This document shows, piece after piece, positions 8,806 through 17,062 of a DNA stretch of 64,000 nt. A program made the position numbers and the translations under genes. The number at the start of each line of letters is the position of its first letter. Within the stretch, counting starts at the first letter, position 1. The DNA comes from Nodosilinea sp. E11 (GTDB lineage Bacteria; Cyanobacteriota; Cyanobacteriia; Phormidesmidales; Phormidesmidaceae), in contig NZ_CP136520.1 of the NCBI RefSeq assembly GCF_032813545.1, positions 1,420,001 to 1,484,000 of the forward strand, written 5' to 3'. The notes under the pieces were generated by a model. The model worked only from the letters and a program-made list of their open reading frames with translations, did not search any database and was not told the DNA's origin.

Positions 8806-10409
8806 GGCAGGTAGACCTTAGCGCTAGGGTCAACGAGGGCAGGAGCCGCTAGCCGAGTATCAGCGACAGCAGCAGGCAACGTAGCGGGAGCAGCGGGCGT
8901 AAACCGCGATTCACCCAGTACAAACCCTTGGTAGGGAGCATGGAGCGCCAGGGTGGTGTGCTCACTCCACCGGGCCAGCCAGTTGGGCTGGAGGCCAAAG
9001 GCAATGATTAGTAGAGCTAAACCTAATGCAGGGGCGCGATCGCGCCAGGTCACCGGAGGCAGTGCGATATCGAGCTGGGGGGCATTGGTGGGCGGGGCGA
9101 TCGCCAGCCGCCCAAAAAATGCCCGGTTGACCAGCAGCAAAAAGTACACCGCCGTCAGACCTGAGCCCACCATGCACAGCAGCGTCTGCACCGGAAAGAT
9201 CAAGAAACTGCCGCGAAACACCAAAAACTCAGAGATAAAGCCCACCATACCGGGAATGCCCGCACTGGCCATCACGCCCAAGATCATCATTGACCCCACA
9301 AAGGGTAGCCCCCGCTCGGGGTTGAGCAGACCGCGCAGCACCGTTAGATCGCGGGTGCCGGTGGTCTTGTACACCACCCCCACCAGCAAAAACAGCAGCC
9401 CTGAAATCAGCCCGTGGCTAATCATCTGAAACACCGTAGCCACAATACTGACCGGAGTGCTCGCCGCCGCCGCCAGCAGTACATAGCCCATGTGGCCAAT
9501 CGAGCTGTAGGCCACCATTTTTTTCATGTCGGTCTGGGCGATCGCCGCCAGCGACCCATAGAGCACGCTGATCACCGCCCAAGTCGCCATCCAGGGGGCC
9601 AGGGCCATCCAGGCATCGGGCAGCAGCCCCAGGCCAAACCGCACCACCCCGTAGGTACCCAGCTTTAGCAGCACCCCCGCCAGCAGCACCGACACCGGGG
9701 TAGAAGCCTCCACGTGGGCATCGGGCAACCAGGTGTGAAAGGGAAACAGCGGTACCTTAATACCAAAGCCGATCAGCAGCGCCACCAGCAGAGTAATCTG
9801 CTGAGCCAGGGGTAGCGCTGTGGCCAGGGCGCTGTCGTAGTCAAAGCTGCTGTTGCCCGACAGCCACACCAGCCCCAAAAACGCCCCCAAAATCAGCACC
9901 CCAGACAGCGCCGTATAGATTAAAAACTTGGTGGCTGCATAGCCGCGCCGCGCCCCGCCCCAGATGGCAATCAGCAGGTACAGCGGAATCAGTTCTAGTT
10001 CGTAAAAAATAAAGAACAGTAGCAGGTTCGCCGCCAAAAAGGCCCCGGCCACGGCGCTGTTAATGACCAGCAGCAGTACGTAGTAGAGCCGCACCCGATG
10101 CAGTTGTGGATCGGTAATGTAAATCGCCACTAGGCCCAGCAAGCTGTTAACCACAAGCAGCGGCAGCGACAGACCATCTAGCCCCAATCGGTAGCTCAGC
10201 CCCAGGGGTTCGACCCAGGGCAGCAGTTCCTCAAATTGAAACCCTGGCGTGGTCAGTTCAAATTGGGTGGCCAGAAAACCCAACAATCCTAGGGTCACCA
10301 GCAGACTGACGCTGCTAATCACCTTAGCGGTCTGCGACTCTAGCTTGCCAGGCCAGAGGATCAGCACCAATGCCCCCACCAGCGGAATTAAAATCAGTGC
10401 ACTCAGCAT
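8802..10409 (-). CDS. ndhD4: NAD(P)H-quinone oxidoreductase subunit 4, NdhD4-like
   Basis: 535-residue, 13-14-helix antiporter-like membrane subunit of the NDH-1 complex in thylakoid/cytoplasmic membrane. Conserved features are the FFIFYELELIPLYLLI segment with its Glu, PLFPFHTWLPDAHVEA, and KMVAYSSIGHMG in the proton-channel region. ATG 10409 is preferred over TTG 10415. It starts 9 bases after the ndhF stop and overlaps chpX by 4. The genomic partnership with chpX marks it as the CO2-uptake paralogue (NdhD3/D4) and not the respiratory NdhD1. D4 is chosen by the ccm neighbourhood. Confidence 0.9.
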   Translation of the reverse strand: MLSALILIPLVGALVLILWPGKLESQTAKVISSVSLLVTLGLLGFLATQFELTTPGFQFEELLPWVEPLGLSYRLGLDGLSLPLLVVNSLLGLVAIYITDPQLHRVRLYYVLLLVINSAVAGAFLAANLLLFFIFYELELIPLYLLIAIWGGARRGYAATKFLIYTALSGVLILGAFLGLVWLSGNSSFDYDSALATALPLAQQITLLVALLIGFGIKVPLFPFHTWLPDAHVEASTPVSVLLAGVLLKLGTYGVVRFGLGLLPDAWMALAPWMATWAVISVLYGSLAAIAQTDMKKMVAYSSIGHMGYVLLAAAASTPVSIVATVFQMISHGLISGLLFLLVGVVYKTTGTRDLTVLRGLLNPERGLPFVGSMMILGVMASAGIPGMVGFISEFLVFRGSFLIFPVQTLLCMVGSGLTAVYFLLLVNRAFFGRLAIAPPTNAPQLDIALPPVTWRDRAPALGLALLIIAFGLQPNWLARWSEHTTLALHAPYQGFVLGESRFTPAAPATLPAAVADTRLAAPALVDPSAKVYLP

Positions 10410-10418
10410 CGTCAACCG

Positions 10419-12254
10419 TTACCAAAGCGTCCAGGTCATGAAAATTCCCAGTAGCCCTACCCCGGCAAAAATGGTCAGCAGGTAGAGCTGCGACTGGCCA
10501 GAGGCACTGTATTTAAGCCCCTCACCGCCGAACAGCGACGCCAGGCCTACCCCATTTACCAGACCATCAACCACATACTGGTCAAACCAGCTGCTAAACC
10601 GGGCCAGGCTCGATACCGCAGCCACTACCGTCTTGTCGTAGAGGCGCTCGGTGTAAAAGTCGTAGGCCAGCAGGTCTTGGGCAATGCGCAGGGAGCGATT
10701 GAGCGATCGCGCTAGCGACTTCGACAATGGAGCCGTGGCTCCCGCAGCCACCCCTACCCAGCCCGACGCCAGCAGCAGCAGCGTAATGGGCCAGTTAATG
10801 TACTCCCAGGGCGGCAGCAGCGCTAGCTTGCCCATGATCACCGGCACCAGCAGCGTTACCACCGATAAGGTAACCATCGGTACCGCCATCGGCCAAGGCA
10901 CCTCTGGAGCGCGGCGAGTCTTGGGCTGGGGTGTCCCCAAAAACACCAGTCGAAACACCCGGATCAGGTTGAAAGCCGTCAGCCCATTGACTCCAAGAAA
11001 CACCAGCGCCAGCAGTGGCGAACTACCGCTCAAAAAATCGACCCCCATGCGTAGGCCCCAAAAACAGCCCAGGGGTAACACCCCAACCATGCCCAGGGCA
11101 CCGGTCACGTAGGCCAGGGTAGTAGCCGGCATTTTGCGCCCCAGCCCCCCCAGTTCGGTGATGTTCTGGCAGTTGGTGGTCATAATCACCGACCCGACCG
11201 CCATAAAGATCAGCGCTTTGGCCACGGCATGGGTGAGCAGCAGGGCAAAGGCCACCCCTGGCCACTCAGTGCCTACCGCAATAAAAACTAGCCCCAGGTA
11301 GGCGCTGGTGGAATAGGAAAACGTTCGCTTGAGATCGACCTGGGCCAGGGCCACGAGAGAGGCCCCCAGCGCTGTCACCGTGCCGATCGCCACCAGAGTC
11401 CCCAAAGCCACTGGCGAGAGCACCACAATCGGCTGCAACCGAATCAATACGTAGGCTCCACAGGTAACCACCACCGAATTTCGCAAAATTGAGGCGGGGT
11501 TAGGCCCCTCCATGGCTTCATCAAGCCACAGGTGCAGCGGAAACTGGGCACATTTGCCAATTGGGCCAGCGATCAGCGCCAGTCCCAGCAGCGTAGCTAC
11601 CCCCGTGGGCAGGGTTTCTACCTTCACCCACTCGTATAAATCATTGAAATTGAGGCTGCCCGCCAGCGACGCTAGGGTCACCACCCCCATCAGGAGCAGC
11701 ACATCGCCAATGCGTTTAGTTAAAAAGGCATCACGGGCGGCGGTCACCACTAAGGGCTGGGCAAACCAAAACCCCACCAGCAGATAGGTAGATAGCGTTA
11801 GCATCTCCAGCAGCGAGTAGGAGACAAACAACGAGCCACTCAACACTAGACCGCTCATGGCCGCCTCAAAGAAGCCCATTAGCCCATAAAAACGAGCTAA
11901 GGCCCAGTCTTTTTCCATATAGCCGAGGGCAAACACCTGGGCTAGCAAACTGAGGCCCGTGATCAACTCCAGAACCCCTAGATTGAGCACCGAAATGTCG
12001 AACGCCAAGGTGAGGTGCACATCGGCAAAGTCAAACCAGGAGAACAGCAGTTCCTGGGGACCCTGGTTCCAAATTCCTCTAAAAGCCAATAGACCGTGGA
12101 CAAAGGCCACCAGGGTCATCAATATGTTGAGATAAACCGCTGGACGAGGGCCAGTGCGGCGAATCAAACCAGTGGACCAGGGCACAGCCAGCAGCGCCCC
12201 GATTAGACCATAGACCGGCAACAGCCAACTGGTTTCTACAAAGAATTGGGTCAT
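10419..12254 (-). CDS. ndhF4: NAD(P)H-quinone oxidoreductase subunit 5, NdhF4-like
   Basis: 611 residues with about 16 hydrophobic helices, the distal proton-pumping subunit of the NDH-1MS' complex. Recognisable are FPLHLWLDEAMEGPNPASILR, the KRTFSYSTSAYLGL region and a C-terminal lateral-helix extension (LLAYDFYTERLYDKT). ATG 12254 (TQFFVETSWLLPVYGL) is chosen; the frame continues to 12389 but that leader is hydrophilic and unlike the family. First gene of the CO2-uptake operon. Its promoter should lie in the long divergent region shared with ccmK2. Confidence 0.9.
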   Translation of the reverse strand: MTQFFVETSWLLPVYGLIGALLAVPWSTGLIRRTGPRPAVYLNILMTLVAFVHGLLAFRGIWNQGPQELLFSWFDFADVHLTLAFDISVLNLGVLELITGLSLLAQVFALGYMEKDWALARFYGLMGFFEAAMSGLVLSGSLFVSYSLLEMLTLSTYLLVGFWFAQPLVVTAARDAFLTKRIGDVLLLMGVVTLASLAGSLNFNDLYEWVKVETLPTGVATLLGLALIAGPIGKCAQFPLHLWLDEAMEGPNPASILRNSVVVTCGAYVLIRLQPIVVLSPVALGTLVAIGTVTALGASLVALAQVDLKRTFSYSTSAYLGLVFIAVGTEWPGVAFALLLTHAVAKALIFMAVGSVIMTTNCQNITELGGLGRKMPATTLAYVTGALGMVGVLPLGCFWGLRMGVDFLSGSSPLLALVFLGVNGLTAFNLIRVFRLVFLGTPQPKTRRAPEVPWPMAVPMVTLSVVTLLVPVIMGKLALLPPWEYINWPITLLLLASGWVGVAAGATAPLSKSLARSLNRSLRIAQDLLAYDFYTERLYDKTVVAAVSSLARFSSWFDQYVVDGLVNGVGLASLFGGEGLKYSASGQSQLYLLTIFAGVGLLGIFMTWTLW

Positions 12255-12518
12255 CCCGACGCTCTCTGACAACACCTTACCGTTCGCACCTAGCGGCAGC
12301 TTCCCACAGTATCTGCCCCAGAGTTTACCGTCTCCTGGGCAGCAATCTAGCAGAGCAGCGGCAACACAATCTGCGCCAACACCCTCCACCCAAGACGAGC
12401 GGCCAATCTACCGCAGCTATTTAGGCTTCAGCCCTGGGCGATCGCCCTGCTACGCGCTTCAGCTACAGGCGGCAAGCACAGATACAGAACTGCACTCAAA
12501 GCTCAGCCTAACTATTTA

Positions 12519-12551
12519 CCAGCCGCCATCACCGAGAGGCATGGCGGCTGG
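12519..12551. repeat. 11-bp inverted repeat (hairpin)
   Basis: CCAGCCGCCAT (12519-12529) and its exact complement ATGGCGGCTGG (12541-12551) enclose an 11-base loop. There is no T-run on either side, so it does not look like an intrinsic terminator. It lies about 265 bases upstream of ndhF4, in what would be its leader or promoter region. Confidence 0.7.
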
Positions 12552-12792
12552 GCCCCCACCTCCACAGCGCCCACGGACTGCGATCGTAGACCTTAACGCC
12601 CTAATTTCAGAGCTTTTTGCTATTCTACCTGATTACCTGAAGGCCTCTGGACCAGGAATCGCCAGTTTTCGCCTCCAGCCATAAAACCCCTTCGATGGGC
12701 CCTCGAAAAGCCTAACGAGGTACCATAATCACTTCGACAACCCCCTCTCTCAAGGTTCAAACTACCCCTCAAAACACTGCTTGGAAGTGAGC

Positions 12793-12905
12793 AGTCACTT
12801 CTGTCAATATATGGATTGATTGCGGCAGGAAAACTTTTGCAATATAAGATTTAATAATATTCAACATTAGCAACAATCATTGGGGCTTATATTGCAAAAG
12901 TGACT
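12793..12905. repeat. nested inverted repeats, possible operator of the ndhF4/ccmK2 divergent promoters
   Basis: ACTTTTGCAATATAAG (12833-12848) is repeated as its exact reverse complement at 12886-12901, 16 of 16 bases, with a 37-base AT-rich spacer. An outer pair, AGTCACTT (12793-12800) and AAGTGACT (12898-12905), shares four bases with the inner right arm, so the two pairings compete. The DNA between is AT-rich compared with its surroundings. It could be a looping operator, a transcript attenuator or the ends of a small decayed mobile element. Confidence 0.75.
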
Positions 12906-13081
12906 ACGGACACCTATGCTTAATCTGTCATCAAGAATTTTTGGGCAGTCTGAAGTTTTTGCTTCCCCTAGGGGTGAGTCCCGTCTGTCGATTTCGGGGC
13001 ATATTTTTGCGCTTAAATACCTTATAGAGCGTGCTGGGTAGGTCTAGGGTTGCCTAAATTTTTATAACGGAGATTTCGACT

Positions 13082-13390
13082 ATGCCGATTGCTGTTGGAA
13101 TGATTGAGACGCTGGGTTTCCCGGCTGTGGTAGAAGCCGCCGACGCGATGGTAAAAGCGGCCCGGGTCACCCTGGTGGGTTACGAAAAAATTGGTAGCGG
13201 TCGCGTCACCGTCATTGTGCGGGGCGATGTGTCTGAAGTTCAAGCTTCCGTCTCGGCCGGTGTTGAGTCGGCTAAGCGGGTCAATGGCGGAGAAGTTCTA
13301 TCGACCCACATCATCGCGCGGCCCCACGAAAACTTGGAATTTGTGCTGCCCATTCGCTACACCGAAGCCGTAGAACAATTCCGAACCTAG
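13082..13390 (+). CDS. ccmK2: carboxysome shell hexamer protein CcmK2
   Basis: 102-residue single BMC-domain protein forming hexameric tiles of the beta-carboxysome shell facets. The signature is complete: [34 protein letters not shown], then RGDVSEV; the pore loop (KIGSGR) is the standard one. It is shorter at the C-terminus than the next paralogue, matching CcmK2 (about 103) versus CcmK1 (about 111) in Synechocystis. AACGGAG precedes the ATG by nine bases. First gene of the ccm operon. Confidence 0.95.
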   Translation: MPIAVGMIETLGFPAVVEAADAMVKAARVTLVGYEKIGSGRVTVIVRGDVSEVQASVSAGVESAKRVNGGEVLSTHIIARPHENLEFVLPIRYTEAVEQFRT

Positions 13391-13540
13391 ACATTAAGAC
13401 AGCAAACCTAAAACGCGCGGTTTTTTAAGACCTATTCGTTCTAAGGTTTAGGGGTTGCCTGGGTGCGATTGTCGCTCAAGGTAAATCTACTCAGCATTCG
13501 TTTAATCCCGCGTTCTTTGTGAAGAAAGGTATATAGAAAT
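13391..13540 (+). promoter_or_regulatory. ccmK2-ccmK1 intercistronic region with terminator-like element
   Basis: 150 bases inside an otherwise tight operon. Around 13411-13426 an imperfect CG-rich hairpin (AAACGCG / CGGTTT) runs directly into six Ts, like a leaky intrinsic terminator. Such an element after the first gene would give more ccmK2 than downstream message. A second ribosome site (AAAGG) lies upstream of the ccmK1 ATG. Confidence 0.4.
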
Positions 13541-13879
13541 ATGGCAATTGCAGTTGGTATGGTTGAAACGCTGGGCTTCCCCGCTGTGGTAGAAGCCGCA
13601 GACGCCATGGTAAAGGCGGCCCGAGTCACCCTAGTGGGCTACGAAAAAATCGGCAGCGGCCGCGTCACCGTAATTATTCGCGGCGATGTGTCTGAAGTCC
13701 AGGCTTCCGTGGCTGCTGGTATCGAGAACGTGAAGCGGGTAAACGGTGGCCAGGTGCTGTCGACCCACATCATTGCCCGTCCCCACGAGAACCTAGAATT
13801 TGTTCTGCCCATTCGTTACACCGAAGCGGTCGAACAGTTTAGAGAGAGCGTCAGCGGCATTCGTCCCTACGGCAGATAA
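13541..13879 (+). CDS. ccmK1: carboxysome shell hexamer protein CcmK1
   Basis: 112-residue BMC-domain shell protein, nearly identical to the preceding CcmK2 through the core ([30 protein letters not shown]) but with a ten-residue extension ending SGIRPYGR, as in CcmK1 of other beta-cyanobacteria. It probably forms homo- and mixed hexamers with CcmK2. The two genes are a tandem duplication, alike also at DNA level. The ccmL start follows its stop by six bases. Confidence 0.95.
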   Translation: MAIAVGMVETLGFPAVVEAADAMVKAARVTLVGYEKIGSGRVTVIIRGDVSEVQASVAAGIENVKRVNGGQVLSTHIIARPHENLEFVLPIRYTEAVEQFRESVSGIRPYGR

Positions 13880-13885
13880 GTCGCT

Positions 13886-14188
13886 ATGCTCTTGGCTAAG
13901 GTTCGCGGCACGGTAGTTAGCACCTGCAAAGAGCCGAGCTTGAGTGGCGTTAAGTTTCTGCTGGTGCAGCTCATCAGCGAAACTGGCGATCTACTGCCCG
14001 ACTATACGGTCGCCGCCGATGTAGTCGGGGCCGGCCCTGGTGAATGGGTGCTGATTACCCAAGGCAGCGGGGCACGCCAGCACCCCGGCTACGAAAATCG
14101 TCCCGTCGATGCGGCGGTTATTGCCATTGTCGACACCGTTAGTCTCGACAGTGGCAACCTCTATAACAAACGAGACGATTTCAGCTAG
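13886..14188 (+). CDS. ccmL: carboxysome shell vertex protein CcmL
   Basis: 100-residue member of the CcmL/EutN/CsoS4 family, whose pentamers cap the vertices of the icosahedral shell. Typical motifs are an N-terminal KVRGTVVSTCKEPSL, the GAGPGEWVLI loop, and ITQGSGAR. The length is standard. It begins six bases after ccmK1, clearly in the same transcript, and is followed by a 136-base gap before ccmM. Confidence 0.95.
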   Translation: MLLAKVRGTVVSTCKEPSLSGVKFLLVQLISETGDLLPDYTVAADVVGAGPGEWVLITQGSGARQHPGYENRPVDAAVIAIVDTVSLDSGNLYNKRDDFS

Positions 14189-14249
14189 TTGGTCTGAGGG
14201 CATTGAGTAGCCCTGCTCAGTCTGACTAAGCACACTCTCTTCCTGCTAA

Positions 14250-14292
14250 CTAGCCCTGATCGAGCGATCTACTGCTGTAGGTCAAGGGCTAG
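14250..14292 (+). repeat. inverted repeat in the ccmL-ccmM intercistronic leader
   Basis: CTAGCCCT (14250-14257) pairs with AGGGCTAG (14285-14292). A six-T tract follows about ten bases later, just before the ccmM ribosome site GGAGGAAT. The stem could act as an attenuator or mRNA-processing site controlling ccmM dosage. Confidence 0.4.
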
Positions 14293-14324
14293 CCAATCGG
14301 GACTTTTTTGGAGGAATTACAGCG

Positions 14325-16313
14325 ATGGCGATCCGCACACCAGCGGCATCTCCGACTCAGGCAAGGGGTTCGCAGTCGGTCTTTGGGCCAACGTCAGCCC
14401 AAAACCTGGGCCAGGTTCATGCTTTAGCCCAGGTTTTGGGCCAGGTTCTAGTAGAGCCTGGTGTATCTCTAGCAGCAGGGTCTGTAGTGCAGGCTGACGC
14501 CGCTGCCACTGTGCGGCTTGGTGTGAGCAGCATCCTCCAAGAGGGGGCGACAGTCTATGGTCGCTCCCAAGGGCGCGTGTTGGGAGACGATCGCGCCCCC
14601 TACGCGGTCTGGGTGGGCGATCGCGCCATTCTGACCCACAAGGTATTAATACAAAGCCCGGTTTACATCGGCACCGACTGCTTTATTGGCTTTCGCTCCA
14701 CAGTCTTTAACGCCCGGTTAGGGGCGGGCTGCGTAGTGATGATGCACGCCCTGGTACAGGATGTGGATGTGCCTCCGGGCAAACTGGTGCCCTCGGGCGC
14801 AGTGATCACTCAGCAGCAGCAGGCCGATGGGCTGCCTGACGTAGGCCCTGCCGACATTGCTCTGGTCAGAGAACTGGCTGGCATGCCCGGCTACACCTCC
14901 CCTGCCAGCGGATACCGATCGTCAAGCTCGGCCTCTTCAGGCACCACAGCACAATCAAACGAACGCGATGGATTAGGCACTATGACTTCTCAACTGCTAC
15001 CTCCCGACGTTGTCCAACGGGCTCGTCAGTATCTGGCCCAGGGCTTAACAATTGGCACCGAGCACGCTGACGCGCGCCGCTATCGCAGTGGTGTCTGGCA
15101 GACCTGTAGCCCCATTCAATCTAACCGAGAGCCTGAGGTGCTAGCGGCCTTAGAAGCCTGCCTGTCTGAGCATTCTGGCGAGTATGTGCGCATGTTTGGC
15201 ATCGATCCGAAACTCAAACAGCGGGTAGCTCCCATCACCATTCAGCGAGCCGATGGCAAACCTGTAGACGTCCATAGTGGTGGAGTCACGATCACGACGG
15301 TTTCTAACAACGGCGGTCATCGCCCCGCTCCGGCCGCAGCCAGTGGTGGCCCGCTGTCGCCCGAGGTGGTACAGCAGGTGCGCCAGTACCTCAGCCAGGG
15401 CTATCGCATCGGCACCGAGCACGCCGATCGCCGTCGCTACAGCAGCAATGTCTGGCAAACCTGCTCCCCCATCACTTCCTCCCGCGAAGGTGAAGTGTTT
15501 GGTGCCCTAGAACGCTGCCTAGCCGAGCATGCCGGCGAATATGTTCGCCTGTTTGGCATCGACCCTCAGGCCAAGCGTCGCGTCGCATCCATTACCATTC
15601 AACGCCCCGACAGCAAGCCCGTAGCTACCGCGACTGGCGGCATGAGTACCGCTGGTTCCACCTATGCAACTCCTTCCCCTAACCACAACGGTAGTGGTGC
15701 CCAGGCCACGGGTGAGGTCGTACAGCAGGTGCGTCAGTGGCTCGGTCGAGGCTATCGCATTGGGGCCGAGCACGCCGACAGCCGCCGCTACAGCAGCAAT
15801 GTTTGGCAAACCTGCACGCCCATCTCCAGCAACCGCGAGGGTGATGTGGTAGCAGCGATCAACACCTGCATGGCTCAGCACCCCAACGACTATGTGCGCG
15901 TCTTTGGTATTGACCCCAAAGCTAAGCGCCGAGTAGCCGCTGTCACCGTTCAGCGCCCCGGATCTAAGGGTGCTTTGGCGGCACCGACTCCCTCCTATTC
16001 GGCTCCAACCTCTCACAGTTCCTCGGCCAGCAACGGGGCGGCACCGATGGGCGGTCTGTCCCAGGATCTGGTGCAGCAGGTACAGCAGTTGGTGAACCAG
16101 GGTTACCGACTCAGCCTTGAGCACGCCGATGTGCGTCGCTACCGCAGTGGCGCTTGGCAGACCGGGGGGGCGCTGGAGGGCAGCCGGGTTTCAGACGTGC
16201 TCAATGCCTTAGACTCTCAACTCCGAAATCACTCTGGTAAATACGTGCGCTTGATCGGCATTGACCCCAAAGTGAAAAAGCGGGTGCTTGAAACAACTAT
16301 TCAGCGCCCTTAA
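14325..16313 (+). CDS. ccmM: carboxysome scaffold CcmM: gamma-CA-like domain plus four RbcS-like modules
   Basis: 662-residue organiser of the beta-carboxysome core that cross-links Rubisco and bridges to CcmN and the shell. Residues about 15-200 form a left-handed beta-helix related to gamma-carbonic anhydrase. Four small-subunit-like (SSUL) modules follow, at about 224-309, 343-430, 463-548 and 578-662. Paired cysteines are present in modules 1-3 (C261/C279, C380/C398, C497/C515) and absent in the fourth. In the anhydrase domain, positions that are His in active homologues read Tyr78 and Gln110, with only His105 kept, and the usual active-site Arg (SIRAD) reads Gln. The domain is therefore probably inactive. 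GGAGGAAT precedes the start. An internal ATG at 14982 could give a short form made of SSUL modules only. Confidence 0.95.
   Translation: MAIRTPAASPTQARGSQSVFGPTSAQNLGQVHALAQVLGQVLVEPGVSLAAGSVVQADAAATVRLGVSSILQEGATVYGRSQGRVLGDDRAPYAVWVGDRAILTHKVLIQSPVYIGTDCFIGFRSTVFNARLGAGCVVMMHALVQDVDVPPGKLVPSGAVITQQQQADGLPDVGPADIALVRELAGMPGYTSPASGYRSSSSASSGTTAQSNERDGLGTMTSQLLPPDVVQRARQYLAQGLTIGTEHADARRYRSGVWQTCSPIQSNREPEVLAALEACLSEHSGEYVRMFGIDPKLKQRVAPITIQRADGKPVDVHSGGVTITTVSNNGGHRPAPAAASGGPLSPEVVQQVRQYLSQGYRIGTEHADRRRYSSNVWQTCSPITSSREGEVFGALERCLAEHAGEYVRLFGIDPQAKRRVASITIQRPDSKPVATATGGMSTAGSTYATPSPNHNGSGAQATGEVVQQVRQWLGRGYRIGAEHADSRRYSSNVWQTCTPISSNREGDVVAAINTCMAQHPNDYVRVFGIDPKAKRRVAAVTVQRPGSKGALAAPTPSYSAPTSHSSSASNGAAPMGGLSQDLVQQVQQLVNQGYRLSLEHADVRRYRSGAWQTGGALEGSRVSDVLNALDSQLRNHSGKYVRLIGIDPKVKKRVLETTIQRP
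14970..14984 (+). promoter_or_regulatory. candidate internal translation start for short CcmM
   Basis: GGATTAGG at 14970-14977 sits four bases upstream of an in-frame ATG at 14982 (Met220), exactly between the beta-helix domain and the first SSUL module. In Synechococcus PCC 7942 an internal start at the same domain boundary produces the abundant short form M35. Here it would yield about 443 residues with four SSUL modules. The position and ribosome site are seen; use of the site is inferred. Confidence 0.55.
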
Positions 16314-16342
16314 TCAACGCTCTGACGCAAAGATCGGTAACC

Positions 16343-17026
16343 GTGGCAGCACCCGCCCAGGCCAGTAATCAGTCTACCAACGGCCATATCCAGGGGAATG
16401 TGGATGTGGCACCGGGAGTAGCCATAGCGCCTGGGGTGCTGCTGGGCGCAGCGCCGGGCTGTCGTCTGGTGGTTTCCGCTGGGGTTTGTTTGGGGGCCGA
16501 TGTGGTGATACAGGCCCACCACGGCGATCTAGTGCTTGAGCCAGGGGTCAGTTTAGGCAGCGGTGTGCTGGTAGTTGGCCACGGTTTTATTGGTCAGCAC
16601 ACCTGCATTGGGGCCAATAGCACCCTGATCAATCCCGTTATAGGAGCTTCTCAGGTAGTAGCGCCGAGTTCTCTAATGGGCGACCCCAGTCAACCTACAC
16701 CGCCCCAGCCAGGGCAGGCCAACGGTTCGAGCCCTGGGTTTGGCCCTAGTGTCCGTAAGGCTGGGGGAAGTACTTTCTATTCAGCGTCAAGCGATACCGC
16801 AGTCGGTCACGCTCAAACTGGTGGTACCTCCAACGGCAATTCTTTGAACGGCAGCGCTTCTGCCCAAGAAAGTATTCACAGTGGTACCCAGAATGGCAAT
16901 ACCCAGAACGGCAATACCCAGAATGGCTCCTCTGTTTACGGTAAAAGTCAGGTAAACCGACTGCTGGCAACTCTATTTCCCCAACGTCAGGCGCTGAATG
17001 GCGCTAGCCCAGAAGACAGGCCGTAG
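16343..17026 (+). CDS. ccmN: carboxysome adaptor protein CcmN
   Basis: 227 residues. The N-terminal half (about 15-115) has hexapeptide left-handed beta-helix repeats (GVAIAPGVLLGAAPG and following) that bind CcmM. A Gly/Ser/Asn/Gln-rich linker follows, then a C-terminal amphipathic encapsulation peptide (about 200-222, SQVNRLLATLFPQRQAL) that docks on CcmK2 shell tiles. The only usable start is GTG 16343. The linker contains three tandem 15-base units coding TQNGN/TQNGS. It begins 29 bases after ccmM. Confidence 0.9.
   Translation: MAAPAQASNQSTNGHIQGNVDVAPGVAIAPGVLLGAAPGCRLVVSAGVCLGADVVIQAHHGDLVLEPGVSLGSGVLVVGHGFIGQHTCIGANSTLINPVIGASQVVAPSSLMGDPSQPTPPQPGQANGSSPGFGPSVRKAGGSTFYSASSDTAVGHAQTGGTSNGNSLNGSASAQESIHSGTQNGNTQNGNTQNGSSVYGKSQVNRLLATLFPQRQALNGASPEDRP
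16886..16930 (+). repeat. three tandem 15-bp repeats in the ccmN linker
   Basis: Units at 16886-16900, 16901-16915 and 16916-16930 differ by only a few bases and encode Thr-Gln-Asn-Gly-Asn/Ser. They lie in the flexible linker before the encapsulation peptide, where copy-number change would alter linker length without breaking the frame. Confidence 0.85.
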
Positions 17027-17062
17027 AATGGAGAAGCAGACACCCCTGTGCAGAGGCACCCT

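Larger units (their letters stand above)
12255..13081. promoter_or_regulatory. 827-base divergent intergenic region between ndhF4 and ccmK2
   Basis: No convincing gene. The half nearer ndhF4 is GC-rich and contains an 11-bp hairpin (12519-12551). The part from about 12780 to 12900 is AT-rich and holds a 16-bp perfect inverted repeat plus a second overlapping 8-bp one. A LysR-type-like dyad (TCAAT N6 ATTGA) lies at 12804-12819 and a 10-bp palindrome CCCCTAGGGG at 12965-12974. It must contain the promoters of both carbon-concentration operons. A 47-codon ORF at 12541-12683 starts on the hairpin arm, lacks a ribosome site and is not called. Confidence 0.7.

Noticed and set aside
12541-12683. 47-codon ORF in the ndhF4-ccmK2 gap
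   Set aside because: It begins on a hairpin arm, has no ribosome site and a Pro-rich start; called intergenic.
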